Assembly (NCBI RefSeq): GCF_027744825.2
Contig: NC_071336.1
Span: forward strand, 21,213,501 to 21,277,500
Source: Synchiropus splendidus
Lineage: Eukaryota > Chordata > Actinopteri > Syngnathiformes > Callionymidae
Reading direction: 5' to 3'
DNA: 64,000 nucleotides
Under the pieces are notes generated by a model, which saw nothing but the letters and a program-made list of their open reading frames with translations, was not told the origin of the DNA and ran no database searches. Every line of letters starts with the position of its first letter. Within the stretch, counting starts at the first letter, position 1. The position numbers and the translations under genes are program-made. Below are positions 34,130-46,560 of this stretch, one piece after another.

Positions 34130-34808
34130 TCGGGTTGCAACTAATACGTATTTTGATATTTGTTGATATTTTGACTGGTCACTGACTATCTGAATGACAA
34201 GTTGCCTAGTTGTTATATGATACGATTTACCACTTCATGAACACGCCAACGTGTGTAATGTTACTTTTAAATGTGTCAGGAAAACCTTTCTCCTCGCAGA
34301 TGCACTCCACTTTGGACGCAGCAGAACTGAGGAAGGTGCTGTTGCTGCATGGAATGTACATTGCACAACTACTTTCTTAGTGGTTCTACAGAGCATGACT
34401 AGTTGCTGGATCCGAGGCTACGTCAGTGTCATTAATCCGAACTCTACATCCTCTGAGTGCCATGACATATTCTCAGAGCCACTGACCCTGAACCTGGCCC
34501 CACGTGTATGGACGGAGTTTAGCTGGCAAACTTAAGGTAGAGTGATAGTTTTCACAATCCCATCTGGCTATTCTATACTCGCTAGCTCACTGAGGTGTCT
34601 TGGAATCGGCCTCAAATGTTCATCATGGACATGCAGGATAGCGATGTGTATATTGTGATATGTTTCCATACTTAGGTTGTTTTTGGGTGGCAGTGGTCCC
34701 AGAACATCACTCACAAAAGAGGATGATGACGTCATGACACGTCAACGCATTCGGTAACTTGTTTAATAGTCGAGTATCATGGACTATGTCGAGTAATAGC
34801 AGCCCTAG
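34130..34808. mobile_element. Probable hAT-like non-autonomous element
   Basis: The left boundary CTCGGGTTGCAACTAATACG and the right boundary TAATAGCAGCCCTAG (the latter read on the minus strand starts CTAGGGCTGCTATTA) form an imperfect terminal inverted repeat. Both resemble a common fish element whose ends read CTAGGGYTGCAACTAA and contain GACTAATCGA-like words. GACGTCATGACACGTC near 34728 also fits such elements. A clear 8-bp duplication was not found, so the boundaries and integrity are uncertain. Confidence 0.42.
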
Positions 34809-37554
34809 ATGGAATTGACTCACAACCATTGCCTTTGACGTCGAGGTGTTTACCTTGGCCACTTCATACCCGCCTGTGAAATCCAACCTCAGACCGAGTT
34901 TCCTGCATGCCTTTCATAGACAGCTAAAGCCAGCAAATGACCAACAACCTTCTCCTTGCTTTTGTATTGTTACATTTTTATTTTTCTGAAACACAATTGA
35001 TCTTCACTAAGCCCATTGCCACAGCGCATCATACCGACATCTAGATTTCTGTTATGCTGATGGAAATTTTGCCCATATCTAACAGCACTTGTCCAGGCAA
35101 CAGCAAAGCCACAAAACCAAGAACTCTCCCCGCCCTGGCTACGTAAAGAATACACTTCCACATTATACTCAGTTTGCTGGAGTCAGAAAAAAATAGGCAT
35201 TTGAAACAGTTGAAATCCAATCTATGAATGAATCTATGACGCTAACAAACGATGAAGCAATTTGGGAGCGAGTGTTCATCATATTGTAACAGAGTGTTTG
35301 TAATCAGGACGCACTAGAACACACTCATCTCAGCACGACAATAAATGCTCAGTCATCAAAGATGGTGGTCATAAAGTCATTGCGCTGCTCTTTCTTATTA
35401 ACGACACTGAAGTCGCTGTTTCATTTCATCAAAGATCCATCTCATGACAAAACTGCCCAAATGACCATTTTAAGTACCAGCCATCTGCCAAGGAGGGCCT
35501 TTTCGGTCGACCTGATGGTTTTGCATAATCAAAAGCAGATTATTTTTTTCCTTTCCTGAGTAAAAATGATGGAATAATTATAACATAGTGGATTAGAGAC
35601 AGCAAAAACATTGGTTGGCGTCTGTGAAGATTGCTGAGTAGTCACTATAATCACTGCTTAGGATTTTTTAATCAAAGTAAAATATGGGCCATAAATTATT
35701 GCCTTTCATGCAATCTTCTATTTATCCATCCGTTCATCTTGATTGAAATTTTTCAGCATTTTAAGAGGCTTAAAGAAAGATAGTTTTGCTCAGAAATAAA
35801 AAAAAAAAAAGATATTTGCATCTACTTTCTCTGTTGGGGATTAGTTTCAACACTGCAAGGTTATTTTTATAAACTTCAAATCACATTCCTTCTCTGCTAG
35901 ACAACTGCGGTCTGAACAGAAACGGAGTGACATGCTCCTTGAGGCTTGCACTATGTAATACCTGGAAACATACATACAAGAGTCTCACAAAACAAAATAC
36001 ATATTGCATCATTATATACAACTCAGACAGGAATATTCTGTCAAATCTCAAAGCTGATGGACTATACAGTCGGGTACTGTGTGGAGAAGGCTTCATACAT
36101 TTATTTAAAATATCCCTCAGCTAGAGAGTGAAATATAGTTTTAATATTACAAAACACCTCAGGATTTCGCCGGGAAGATAGAGAAGAAAAACAGCACACG
36201 TATGTTCAAATGGGTTTATCGCCAAGCTCTTTTTCCCGCCAATCACACGCTAAACGCAGCAAAGACCATGATGCCTGCACACACTCGTAGTCAACAAAGC
36301 TGCAAAGCCAATCCATTGTGTCGGAATCATCTGTAACAAATGCGTACATCCATATCTTCACACCAGGAAACAGCACGGCCAACAAGCGGAGGGATGCGGC
36401 GATAAGATGGAGGGATATTAGATGACTTATTTGGACTTCATTGGTGGTGTCTTTGAATTTTACATGTTTCAACTGCAAATTGCTTTTTGTCACCTGCACA
36501 CAACAATGCCTTGTTCATATTAAATCCTTTTTTCTGCCTGCTATCGAGACTTTTGTGTATATCTCAAAGCGGCATTCGGGACATGTGAGTGGGCCACGTG
36601 AAAAGCTGGCACTCAATATTTTGTATTAAGTAAGAATACTTGAGTCAAGCATCGTGAGTGACATGTACAAGAACATAATAGGAAAAAATGTCCTCTCTCT
36701 CGCCATCTTTTTTACCTGCTCTTCGCTATGGTCCAGAACTCACTGCTCAATACTGAACATTTAACACGAATACGGTGGTGCCAACAGTGCTCACGATGAT
36801 GGAACAAATCCTTTGTATGTATAGCAACTCATTTCTACACGGCACTTCTCAGACTTCCTGACTCGACTTCACTGTATAGTACACAAAATCCATTAGTTAC
36901 TTGAATTAAATTTCAGTGCAGTGAGTACTTGCTCTACCTCAGTATGATAAACGGATTGGCGGTTGAGGTGGGCTAACCCGCATTGGTTTAACAGTGGTTG
37001 CTTGATTGGTTGGGTCAAAAACCTCCACCCACTGCTCACCTGTGTGGATCAGTTATTGTAATCTATGAAGTGGTCCTTCTGTTGTTTTGGAAATACTTCT
37101 CATGTCACTTGGTATGTATAGCACCTCATATAAAATATGTGTCTCACTCACGGTGCATACTTTTTGGCACTGTGAGGGAAGTAGGCGGCATAAGTAATAT
37201 TAAAAGCAAAGTAGTGGCGACTGCTCATGATCACCCCCTGGTTTTGTTTATATGTAGTGAAGTGTGACTCACAATGTCTGTGATACCTCACCCATCAGTC
37301 CAGGAAAACTCCTCCTCTTAAGGACCAGTGTTCACGAGACTGTGAAGGCTGTACAAAGTGCTCTGCCGTTATCCCCCCTGATCCTGACGCTTGTGGCGGA
37401 GACACCTCCTACGTTGGGCTAAAATCCTTGGCCGATCCCGCTGCATATTTGGAAGACACCATTCTTGCATGGTAGGTTTGAAAGGATTGGAAAAGTTGGA
37501 CACGACCTTAAATGTTGTTTCCCATTCTCATGGAGCAACACAAGCCAGTGGCCA
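34809..37554. other. Non-coding DNA, nothing recognised
   Basis: AT-rich sequence with poly-A near 35800. No domain in any frame. The area 36930-37260 holds mixed-composition sequence without recognisable transposon or exon features. Confidence 0.45.
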
Positions 37555-37800
37555 GAAATCAAGGGGGTTAGATGCGCTGGGTGACCGAAGAGTTGCAGCG
37601 ACTGTGAAAGAGAAGCTCTATCATGAGACCTGCCATGACGTGTGGTTTAGAGACAATAACACTGATGCAAAGGCAGGAAGCAGAGTTAGAAGTGTCAAAG
37701 TTGAAGATGTCCAGGATTTTATTCAAAGTGACCAGGATCAACAAAATGAGGAATGAGTGAAAGGTGCACCAGGAAAAAGAGAGGTTCATGCATGGACAGT
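37555..37800 (+). pseudogene. RTE-type LINE ORF2 fragment
   Basis: A short frame near 37570-37620 reads GDRRVAATVKEKLY, and a shifted frame from 37626 reads RPAMTCGLETITLMQRQEAE, continuing ELEVSKLKM and VTRINKMRNE before TGA at 37758-37760. This collinear series matches the post-reverse-transcriptase region of fish RTE LINEs, in which RPAM.YGLET and EMEV.KMKM are conserved. At least one frameshift lies between KEKLY and RPAM, and the element is truncated on both sides. Confidence 0.82.
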
Positions 37801-38662
37801 AATAAAGCAGAATATGTATTCATTCATAATAACGTATTCATAACTTTCATAAGCTATATACCATTTACGCATGAATCACTGACTCAGTAATTCATATGGT
37901 CAACCAGGAAAACTGGTTGTGGCTCTATCACTGATGTGAGGAACTAGTATCCTGGCTTGTTACAGTGTGCTGTACCTTTTGTGCTGTCATTGAGGAACAG
38001 TCGCAGTGGATCATCCCTGTCAGCACTATCATTTACATTTCAGTAGTTTGCCAACAAATTTTTTGCTTCAGTTAAAAAAAAATAAAAAATCCACATTGAG
38101 CATTAGCAGCAGAGAGGAAGGGATATTTTTCCAGTTTTTACGTCTCGCTGGGGGTATCAGTAATCATCGCTCCCCATTCTGGACTTTACAGCTGCAAATT
38201 GCTTTCCTACTCCTTCCTCTGGCTTTGTGTCCTGCCAAATCCACCCATGATGTATCATTATCACAACTTTGGTTGAAAATCCATAGAATCAATAGGTTTG
38301 CTGGGGAAACTCATAGCTTGGATTGTTTACACGCTGTGAGGCTGGTTTCTCATCGTGCTCTGCCGAAGGCAAAGCAATGCACTCATGGGGAGCTGCACAA
38401 TATACATCATGCATACATTCGCACAAGGCCGCATGCAAACATATAAACACATGGTTGCAGAAGACCACAGATGGTATCTATGTAACTATCGATTGATGTA
38501 ACTCCCCGACTGCCCTTATCTTTGTCTGTCTGTGTTTTACTTCATTAGTCGGACTGGTCAGCAGGAGCCGGACAGACATCTATTCCCATGTAATTACTGT
38601 CCAGTAAACAGGTCAGAATGGTAGAGTCCAGCTGCCGCAGCTCGCAGCCACTCACGCGCTTC
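37801..38662. other. Non-coding DNA, nothing recognised
   Basis: A 146-codon frame (38006-38446) contains lysine-rich and mixed sequence without a domain and is not called. Confidence 0.45.
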
Positions 38663-38684
38663 CACACACACACACACACACACA
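38663..38684. repeat. (CA)11 microsatellite
   Basis: Uninterrupted CA array. Confidence 0.95.
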
Positions 38685-39470
38685 CGAGCACTGTGGTTCC
38701 TGAGCCTTCAGAGTGGTATTGATTGTTGGGGCTGTGACATCTCCTAAGCCATGTCACCCCTGTGAAAGAAGCCTCTAAATTGACCAATAATAAAGTGGTG
38801 GAAGTTGTAGTGGCACTCTCCTGGGAGCCGTCTGTGTCGACTGTCACTGTGCGTTCGTGTGCATGCGTGCGTCTGTGTGCATGTGGGTTTGGAGTGTGTG
38901 TGTCATACATACTGTATGGTCTGAAAATGTCGTCACACGCCGCTCTTCCGTTCTCATAACTGAATATATGAAGGTGGTGTTGACAATACGAACAGTTAAA
39001 ATAAGACCGGTGTGTCAGTGTGAGCCTCTAGATTGTGACATGTCTTGTCTGTTTCGTCACCGTAGCCTACATTTTTGTCTGCGAATGTGGCGTTTTCATT
39101 CCACAACTTGTTAAGTTTGCTCTCAACTCCAAAGTTTGGGACATTTAAAATATATATATTAGATATTTATGTGTATGACGAGCGTTCCCACTGTTGGCTG
39201 CTGTGTGCCAAAGAAGAGTGTAGCAAACATCACAAACAAATTTGCTGTAAAAATATGCTCTATTGATTCGACAGCACAGAAACACCATGTATGTGCTTCA
39301 CGGATCAATGCACGCAGTCTGGAAAGAAAGTAAATCTAAAAATAACTAGCAGTTTAGTGCCAGCACTCGTAGACACTTGAGGAAAAAAGAAGCTCAAAAT
39401 GTATGTGTGTGTTAGTGAGTGAGTGAGAGAGAGTGCGCGTGAGAGAGAATACCTCACTGTATATGTCTTA
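38685..39470. other. Non-coding DNA
   Basis: GTGCGTGC-type alternating purine-pyrimidine words occur near 38850-38900, and GTGAGTGAGAGAGAG near 39415-39450. No gene. Confidence 0.5.
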
Positions 39471-39570
39471 CAATGGACTGGCAACAGGAGTGTCCCCCAA
39501 ATCTCTCTCTAAGTTGCGAGGAAAGGCTCCAAACCTCAGGAATAAGGCTTGGGAAGGATAAAGAAGGAAT
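39471..39570 (+). mobile_element. Retroposon 3' tail fragment
   Basis: CAATGGACTGGCAACAGGAG, then CTCTCTCTAAGTTG, GAAAGGCTCCAAACCTC and GGGAAGGATAAAG follow, with decay, the order of the common fish tail that begins GATGGACTGGCGACC, has GGCTCCAGCC in the middle and ends GGATAAGCGG. It is related to 18280-18360. Confidence 0.45.
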
Positions 39571-39857
39571 GTCTGCAGACTGTAGTTCCTTGGTCACGGT
39601 ATCCTGTGCGTCAGTATTGTCAGTAATATGTATTTCAATGCCAATATTGCATTGATTTGGAGCGATATGCTTTGCAGCACTGGTCAGTCTTAACCCTTTG
39701 GATATTCTTAAAAATTCTCTGCACTTCACACCCTTTATTTCTTGAATCATTAATCGTTACTTTGCAATGGTAGCTCAACCTTTGCATAAAACAAGTGTTT
39801 ATGGGTGTGTATGAATGTGGGCATGCGAGCGGGTGATTGTGTGTGTGGGCTATGGGC

Positions 39858-39878
39858 GTGTGTGTGTGTGTGTGTGTG
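39858..39878. repeat. (GT)10 microsatellite
   Basis: GT array embedded in a longer GTGTGGGCTATGGGCGTG-type region. Confidence 0.95.
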
Positions 39879-40903
39879 CGCTTCAACACCAACCTCATTA
39901 TAACGCAGCTTTATGCACAAAGACTGTGGGGTCACATTGATTTGACTCCCGAGAGTATTAGCATGGGATTACAGCAGTCAACAGGCCTTCATTGATGTGT
40001 GCATGTGTGTGGCGTGTGTGTGCGAGCGAGATGAGAGAGATGAACCAAGGGTAATTACTCCGTTGAATAGTCCGCCGAACTGCATCTTTGCCATGGTGTG
40101 TGTTGAAGTGCGTGTTTGTGTGTGTGATAAAGCGCTATTGAGAGGGCGAGTGCGTTTGTGTGCCCTCATTAATTCTTTGTGCTAATATAACCACCACCCT
40201 GCTTAAATTGTTAGACTCCATGAGAAGCTCTCGTCTTAGCGATTCAACTATTTGATCTCAGGTGAGGCAAGATTATTCATGAGTGTTGCTTTACAAGGCA
40301 GCGGACGTCGTCACACTTGCACCAGAAGGTTAAATACATTCCATGGTATTGGAAATTCATGTGATCTTTTGTCACGTCACTTGGCGCTTATACAGTGTAA
40401 GAGTCGTACTGTGGCACTTGACAGGAAATAAATCCTGATGCAGAAGCCTTGAGAAAACCTGAATTGAAGTAGATGGAAATTGTAGTACAGAGCAGTTGAG
40501 TGTCGGCTGCTATACAGTGGGATTTGGACCCCCTACTCAGTGTTGGTGAACTTTTCTGCAGTCACTTTGTTGTTAAATGTGACAAATCCTAACAGCTCAC
40601 CCTCGTCGCCAGTACACACTGTTTCTAATTTTAGGTTGTCATCTTGTAATCTCACATGACGTTCAAGCTTGGTTTGTTCGGGTGATGCTCAAAAATTGCA
40701 ACACCTCCCATCGGCCTGTCATGTGAACGACACGTTTACACTCACCTTCACCAAACCAACCTGTGGCTTTTAAGCCAGACTGCAATAATAAGATCTTCTT
40801 TACTCAACACGTACACCGACATGTATCCAACAGTTCTTATCATCCTGGACATTTCGGGATTCATTAATGACATCTATAAACTTATTTTTGTTATAAATAA
40901 TAA
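39879..40903. other. Non-coding DNA
   Basis: GTGTGTGCGAGCGAG low-complexity near 40005-40030 produces arginine/threonine-rich chance frames. Otherwise nothing recognised. Confidence 0.5.

Positions 40904-40935
<32 letters not shown>
40904..40935. repeat. (AAT)n microsatellite
   Basis: About ten AAT/ATA units without interruption. Confidence 0.95.
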
Positions 40936-40938
<3 letters not shown>

Positions 40939-41324
40939 GAAAGCAGAGACACTGCTGACATGAGGTCAAACCCTTTTGCTTGTGAGGAAATGAACTTGAG
41001 CTGAGCAAGATCTTGGGCAGTCTATATTTTTATTTCAAGCTGACTGTTTTTAATTTGGGGTGTAAGAAAATATATATACACTCAAATATTGCATGCAAAT
41101 GTCGCACTACTTGACTGTGTCATATGTCGTGACATTTTAAGTTGTATGTATTGATATTTAATATATAGATACTTGCTGTAGCATTTGTGATATGTATATA
41201 ATACATAACAACATTTTCTTTATTAGTGCACTGGAAATTGTTTTGTTGATTTAGCAGGTGTTTCATACCGCTTTTGTTGATATTTAAATGAAAGTCTATA
41301 ACTATTTTCCGATTTTTCCCCTTA
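40936..41324. other. AT-rich non-coding DNA
   Basis: Contains octamer ATGCAAAT at 41093-41100 and TATATA-rich sequence, possibly the inner part of the element described next. Confidence 0.4.
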
Positions 41325-41445
41325 AAATTATGGTTGAGATTACAATATATTGCTGAATTTCCAATGTCACAATATATTGTATCTCCTCTCCTGTATCATG
41401 ATACGTATCATATCGCAAGATTCCTGCCAATACAATGCTTGCAGA
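41325..41445. mobile_element. Probable end of a fish DNA-transposon-like repeat
   Basis: CACAATATATTGTATC followed by CATGATACGTATCATATCGC and AAGATTCCTGCCAATACA resembles the terminal region of a common fish element rich in CGATA/TATCG words. CATGATACGTATCATATC is itself nearly palindromic. No partner terminus was identified. Confidence 0.4.
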
Positions 41446-41749
41446 CCACAAAAGAAGAAATGTTTGGCAGGATTTGGCCTCCTGACCAGGTGGTTAAGAC
41501 CTTATTTAACAGTTTTGAATGTGTTGTGATAAAAACCGGGTGACAAGCTTATTGAATACTTCAGTAAAAGCACCCTCAGCATCTCAAAACGATAGATGCT
41601 ATTGAATTGACAGTGTGTAGGTTATGTGTTGCCCTTCATATTTGAATTTCTTCTGTGTTCATCTGTGTGACTGGCGGAGAGAAATGAAGCCAAGAATCCA
41701 CAGTATTCCAGTTCAGAGCAAGTGTGCGTGAACGCAGGCGCGTCGACAT
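41446..41749. other. Non-coding DNA
   Basis: Nothing recognised. Confidence 0.5.
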
Positions 41750-41950
41750 GGCGACAGCCTTTTCAAACACTTGCTGGATTACTCATCATTACCATTTGCA
41801 TAACTTTGAAGTATTCACAGCATTAACAAGGCAATTACAATAATTAACATGGGAATCCATGTCAATGGAGCGCTGCCATGAGGCAAGTGTAATTATGTCT
41901 ATGCTAATTGGGGTTTGATGAAGCTTTTAAAGAACAATCGGCGTATTTAA
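41750..41950. promoter_or_regulatory. Candidate conserved noncoding block with octamer
   Basis: Perfect octamer ATTTGCAT at 41795-41802, then CAATTACAATAATTAACATG with the TAATTAACATGG word at 41841-41852 shared with 30235-30246, then TGTAATTATG and GCTAATTGGGG. This is the densest octamer plus TAATTA cluster in the window, without repeats or a coding frame. Confidence 0.38.
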
Positions 41951-42267
41951 CTGAACACGTTGGAGAGGCTGTAGAGACATAGAATACCCCCAACGCACTT
42001 CTGTCTGGAGTGCTCTTTCAAGCCTGCCTGCCAGTCGGAAATACACACTTGCAGTGAGGCGCACGTGCGCATGTGATGTATATGCAGGAGCATGTGCATG
42101 TGTTCACAACTCACTCTGCAAGCCGCAACATGCAGACACACAAATCTATGCCCACATGAAGCACGCATGGTTGCACTCAAGTTTCCCCTCCTTTCTCTTG
42201 TTCAGACAATCCCTCCTCCTCCTATTGTTTTGTCCGCCAGTCTTTCTGCCCAGACAAGAGGACAGAG
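41951..42267. other. Non-coding DNA
   Basis: The TGTGCATGTG-rich stretch 42060-42130 is degenerate dinucleotide sequence. No gene. Confidence 0.5.
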
Positions 42268-42292
42268 TTTTTTTTTTTTTTTTTTTTTTTTT
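42268..42292 (+). repeat. Homopolymer T25
   Basis: Twenty-five consecutive T residues. On the minus strand this would be a poly-A tail-like run, but no retroposon body was recognised next to it. Confidence 0.95.
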
Positions 42293-42384
42293 CCACTGAA
42301 CAAGAACAATTTGCTGTCTGATGCTGGATGTCTCATTGTAGTGACGGGGCCTAAATTAAAGTGTGGGCTTATTAAAGCTCGAAC

Positions 42385-42448
<64 letters not shown>

Positions 42449-42469
42449 GCGTGTGTGTGTGTGCATGTG
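42385..42469. repeat. Long (GT)n microsatellite
   Basis: The longest dinucleotide array in the window, about 85 bases of GT with a few GC interruptions at the ends. It is a good Z-DNA former and likely length-polymorphic. It accounts for the long valine/cysteine frame at 42092-42595, which is therefore not a gene. Confidence 0.97.
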
Positions 42470-45400
42470 GTTCTGACACTGATCCGCCCAATAAACTCAC
42501 TGTCCGTGACTAAGAGTGCACTCGCAGCAAGACGGACACAATTGCCTGTTAAGTCAGTGTTGCTTTTATTGGGACTTCTTCGAACAATGTCTTGATGTGT
42601 GTCACGGCTCGAACCAACATCAAGACAAGCTGAGATTATTTTAATGAATTTTGTAGCTTCCTATTTGCTGATTTGTTTGTGATCCCTGCGAACAACCAAC
42701 AGCTTGGCGTTTTTCTCTGTCAGAAGTCAGAGCTTTGTTTCAGACTTTGGTGCGAACTTCACATGCAAAGTATATGTATTATTTTCCACGTGTTGCCTGC
42801 ATTGCATATTAAATTACAAATAATAATGTTCATTGCTACATTTTCAGTGGCTGTCAGTGTTATAATATTTTTTATACCGTGATACAACCACTGTGAATCA
42901 AATTCTTCACTGGGGAATTTTGGATTATTGTCTCATATACACACATCAGCATTCTTTACTCATTTATAAAAATTGCATTTTTGTATTTTTGATTCTATTA
43001 AACTCGCTATTTGTATGAAGTGGTATTGCCACAATCTCTCAGGAGTGGTGAGTGTCTGATGCATTCACATGGTCTGTCTTAAGTCAGTCTGGGTCAGCTG
43101 TCCGATGTCACTCAGTCATGGTGTCTTACTCGCATCAAACCTTCCAATGTGGGTTCAAAGAAGTGTGCAACACTGTGGTTTCCACCCGTGTAAAACCACA
43201 TGCAACATATTCAAATTATTGCTGGGAGTTTACTGACTCATCTCATAGCCTCAACAGTGATCTATTTACTCATGACAAGCCACTGAAACCACATCTTGCT
43301 TAGTAAAAGTAATCTAACTTAATTTGAGACAGCATGTTTCTTTTACATATTGCGATTGCACCAAGGGCTGCGTGACTGCGGTCCAAAAGATATTGATGAT
43401 TATTTTATTTTGTAATGAGTCAATGCAAGGGAATTTTTGTTGTGTTAGTTAAAATTAAAATAATAAGAATGTGTGTACCACTTTCAATACAAAACTGAGG
43501 TTTTATTGTAAATAAATGGTCCACAAATGAATAAAACGGTGAATAAAATGAATAATAGTATGCAACTATTTATAAACAATGACAGAGCACAGGAATAAAA
43601 ACATGTTTTAATGTTCCTCTATTTCTCACTGGCATATGGCGCAAGCATGACCAATTCGCCTTGTAATTGTTGAGCATAAACATGGCTAATAATCTGTAGT
43701 AAGACTAGTGCAGGTGGGTTTGGTACTTCACGCTGTATTTATTTTCTCCGTGCCACCAATGGCAGCTGACATGCTTGAGTCCACCAGACACTGTCTTCCA
43801 ACAAGGGGCAGGTTATACGTCAATGATTGACAGGTCTCAGTCAGACTGAGCAGTGTCGTTTCGCTGTGTTACATGTAAAGGCTCAGCAAACTTCACTGTC
43901 GTACAGACTGGACATGCAAGCGTAGGGGTGAAATTTACTCGTGCTCTCTCCAAATCGTGGCAGCAAAAATTGGGATCAGATGAAAAAAAAAAGAGATTCA
44001 ATGCCGACTTGGTCTCTGGTTGTGCGTTGGATTTTGGTGGCAGTGCTGCCCCCGTCTGTCCCGTGGAGCTCATTTGGATTTCATTACTTGGTGTGTCATA
44101 TCATATTCCAGATGTTAAAAAATAAATTGCTCTTAAGTTTTAGCTATTTGAAGTCTTAATGCTGGTGCGGGAATGAGGACGCATCCTTCCCCCTACGTAG
44201 AGCTCCATCTTGTTCACTCCTGCTACAGAAGTTGGAGAGTCACTCTGTACCCATTGCATACGAAGCTGCCTTCAACCTTAAAGGCATGACTGGTCTTTAC
44301 AAATTTCCATTGAACATATGGCAGCTGTATTACCAGTCAAATAAAGCATTGATCTCTGCACCGATCCTTCACTCCTCAAACGCCCTATCTCTGTTAAAAG
44401 TGTGTAGTTATAGTCTTGTACTACACAGAATCTCTGCTATGAAGAAGATCATTCATCTATAATGTCATCTTAAATTTTTTTTGCTATAATCTGAACACTG
44501 ATCAATTTTACTTAGATTTTATGTTTTCCTATGAGCAGGTGTGTGTGTGTGCGCATTTACTGGATTTCCATACATGCGAGACTTTGCGCAGCTATCATCA
44601 TTACCCAAGTCGATACCCACATGCCCACATATTGATCACTTAATCGATGTGCGCTGAAGGATCTCAGGCTGCAGAGTGCCTTGTGGATCAGTTTAGAGTT
44701 TTACTGAGACCACAGTGAGATCAGCTCAAGTTCAACTAAAGATCACCTCCAGGGCAAGATTATTGGCTTTTAGCTGGATTTACAGTCAGCATTAAATGTA
44801 CATCTGAATGTAGTCTTTCATATAAAAAGGCACATTATTGCAGGTGCTTGTTTATTTATGGAGTAAAAAAAATCGTTTTACTTTGAGATTTACCCGCTGG
44901 ACGAAGACACTCGAACAAATTAGAAATCATTAGATGTAATGTTGGTGAGCTCAAGGATTTAAGATCCTTCTTGGAGCTGCAGATCAATACTTTGTGGCAG
45001 ATGAAGGTGTAAATTATAAATCAGTTATGTTCATCATGAAACCACAGTCTGCCTCTGTTTTGATCAGTGGCTGTTTGTTTTCCCTTCAATCTACTCTGCA
45101 CTTGAAGATGCACAGGCTGTTAAATAATCTATGTCATCAGAAACAGGCTCATGATCTTCCTCCATTTTCTGTAGAAGTCACATTCCTCACTACTTCAACT
45201 GGCTTCAGACAGAGACTGGCAGTGATTTTCCACCCCTAAGAGTGGAAACATCACAAAGAAAAAAAAAACTAAAACAATAGATAACAACACATATCTTCAT
45301 TAAAAATAATCACTTTTCTTAATGTGCTTTATTTGATGAATAAGGCCGATATCAACAGACGGCTTGTGGCCCACTTGTGGCCGGTGACATAGTCACACAT

Positions 45401-45674
45401 GGCCAGAAACTGAATTCCTATAGTATGCTGTTAAAACTAACGCCACAGGTATCAAAATTGTATTCCAGATGAAACATGGTCCACCAATTCGATTACTGTT
45501 AATCCTGGATGACTCACTGTGGTTTTGTGATTTAACTTGTGAGCTCTTTTTCTCAAATTTGGCATCAATATATTTCAGATCAGGTACTGTTCTGCAGTCT
45601 ACTAGGTCCATAGCATTTCTCCGGTGTAGCCTCTATATCTGGGCTTGGCAAGTGAAATTCCTTAGGGGCCCCAC
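42470..45674. other. Non-coding DNA, nothing recognised
   Basis: AT-rich sequence with short frames on both strands, none with a recognisable domain. No transposon termini established. Confidence 0.45.
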
Positions 45675-45701
45675 AAAAAAAAAAAAATAATAATAAAAAA
45701 A
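45675..45701 (+). repeat. A-rich run with AAT units
   Basis: An A13 run followed by AATAATAATAAAAAA. It may be a retroposon tail, but no body is recognisable upstream. Confidence 0.85.
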
Positions 45702-45886
45702 CTGAACTCTAAAATGATATTTGTGTCGCTGGGGAAGTACTTCTTTCTGAATCATATTTTCATATAATTGAGGTAGTAACAGATGCTTTTGGGATTAAAA
45801 ATTTGAATACTAATGACGTGAAAGAAAGTTGGTCAACAGAATTTATTTGACGATTAAAAAACAACTCATATTTTCTGTCTTTGCAG

Positions 45887-46200
45887 CTTACTATTCCCTT
45901 CGTCCTCTTTACCATCACTCTGCCTCCTCCACCCCTGCTCCCTCCTCCATCCCCCTAGGGTGTCCTGCGACCCTTCATTACTGTCGCCATGGAAACACTT
46001 CAACCATTTGACAGTGGTCCCGGACACTCCTCCCCAGCCACCCATCTTGTTTTTTTTTTCCTTTCTTGATTCCTCCTTCCCTTCTTGTCCTTGTCTTCCT
46101 CCTCTACTTTCTCTTCAGCACCTTAACACCCTCTCCCCCTCCCAAACTCCTTCTGCTCCTCTCACAACATGACTTCCAGACAAAAAAAAAAAAAAAAAAA
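45887..46200 (+). repeat. Pyrimidine-rich tract ending in A19
   Basis: The plus strand from about 45887 to 46160 is strongly C/T-biased (CTGCCTCCTCCACCCCTGC-like runs). It follows a splice-acceptor-like TTTTCTGTCTTTGCAG at 45871-45886 and closes at a run of 19 A (46182-46200). The acceptor-like sequence looks good, but the following sequence does not look coding. Confidence 0.55.
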
Positions 46201-46560
46201 TATCACGAAATCACAGTGGCAAGTGGGGCATATGATGATGGGACGACCCCCCGAGGTTTTCCTCTTTCCCCAACCACTCTTTAAATGGCTGGAGCAATCA
46301 TAATGTCCTAACACTTTGAAGTTGAGTCCCAATTCCAGTCTCTTTTTTACTTTTTTTCTGTCCGTCCAACTGCATGTCAATCCTGTCCCCCTCCTTCTCC
46401 TCGTACCACGCTTTCCCCAAGAGTCAAATTGCAGACACGCAGGCCTGTATTGCCGTGACAGAGGGATGTCGTGCTGACAATTTCTGAAGCAAATCAGTCG
46501 GCATCCAATTAAACATGGGAATATTGATCTCATGCCTCATTTCAGAGGATTAGTCCATCC
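46201..46560. promoter_or_regulatory. Candidate conserved noncoding block
   Basis: After the A19 run the sequence becomes non-repetitive, with TTTAAATGGCTGGAGCAATC, GCAAATCAGTCGGC, CCAATTAAACATGGGAATAT and similar words. A 123-codon minus-strand frame crosses it but shows no domain. Confidence 0.25.

Noticed and set aside
38006..38446. 146-codon plus-strand open frame
   Set aside because: No recognisable domain, no splice or promoter context, and length within chance expectation for a 64-kb window.
42092..42595. 167-codon plus-strand open frame, the longest in the window
   Set aside because: It owes its length to the poly-T run and the (GT)n array, which lack stops in this frame. No domain is visible.
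45871..46011. Exon after the TTTTCTGTCTTTGCAG acceptor-like site
   Set aside because: The downstream sequence is a low-complexity pyrimidine tract with no convincing donor or codon-like pattern.
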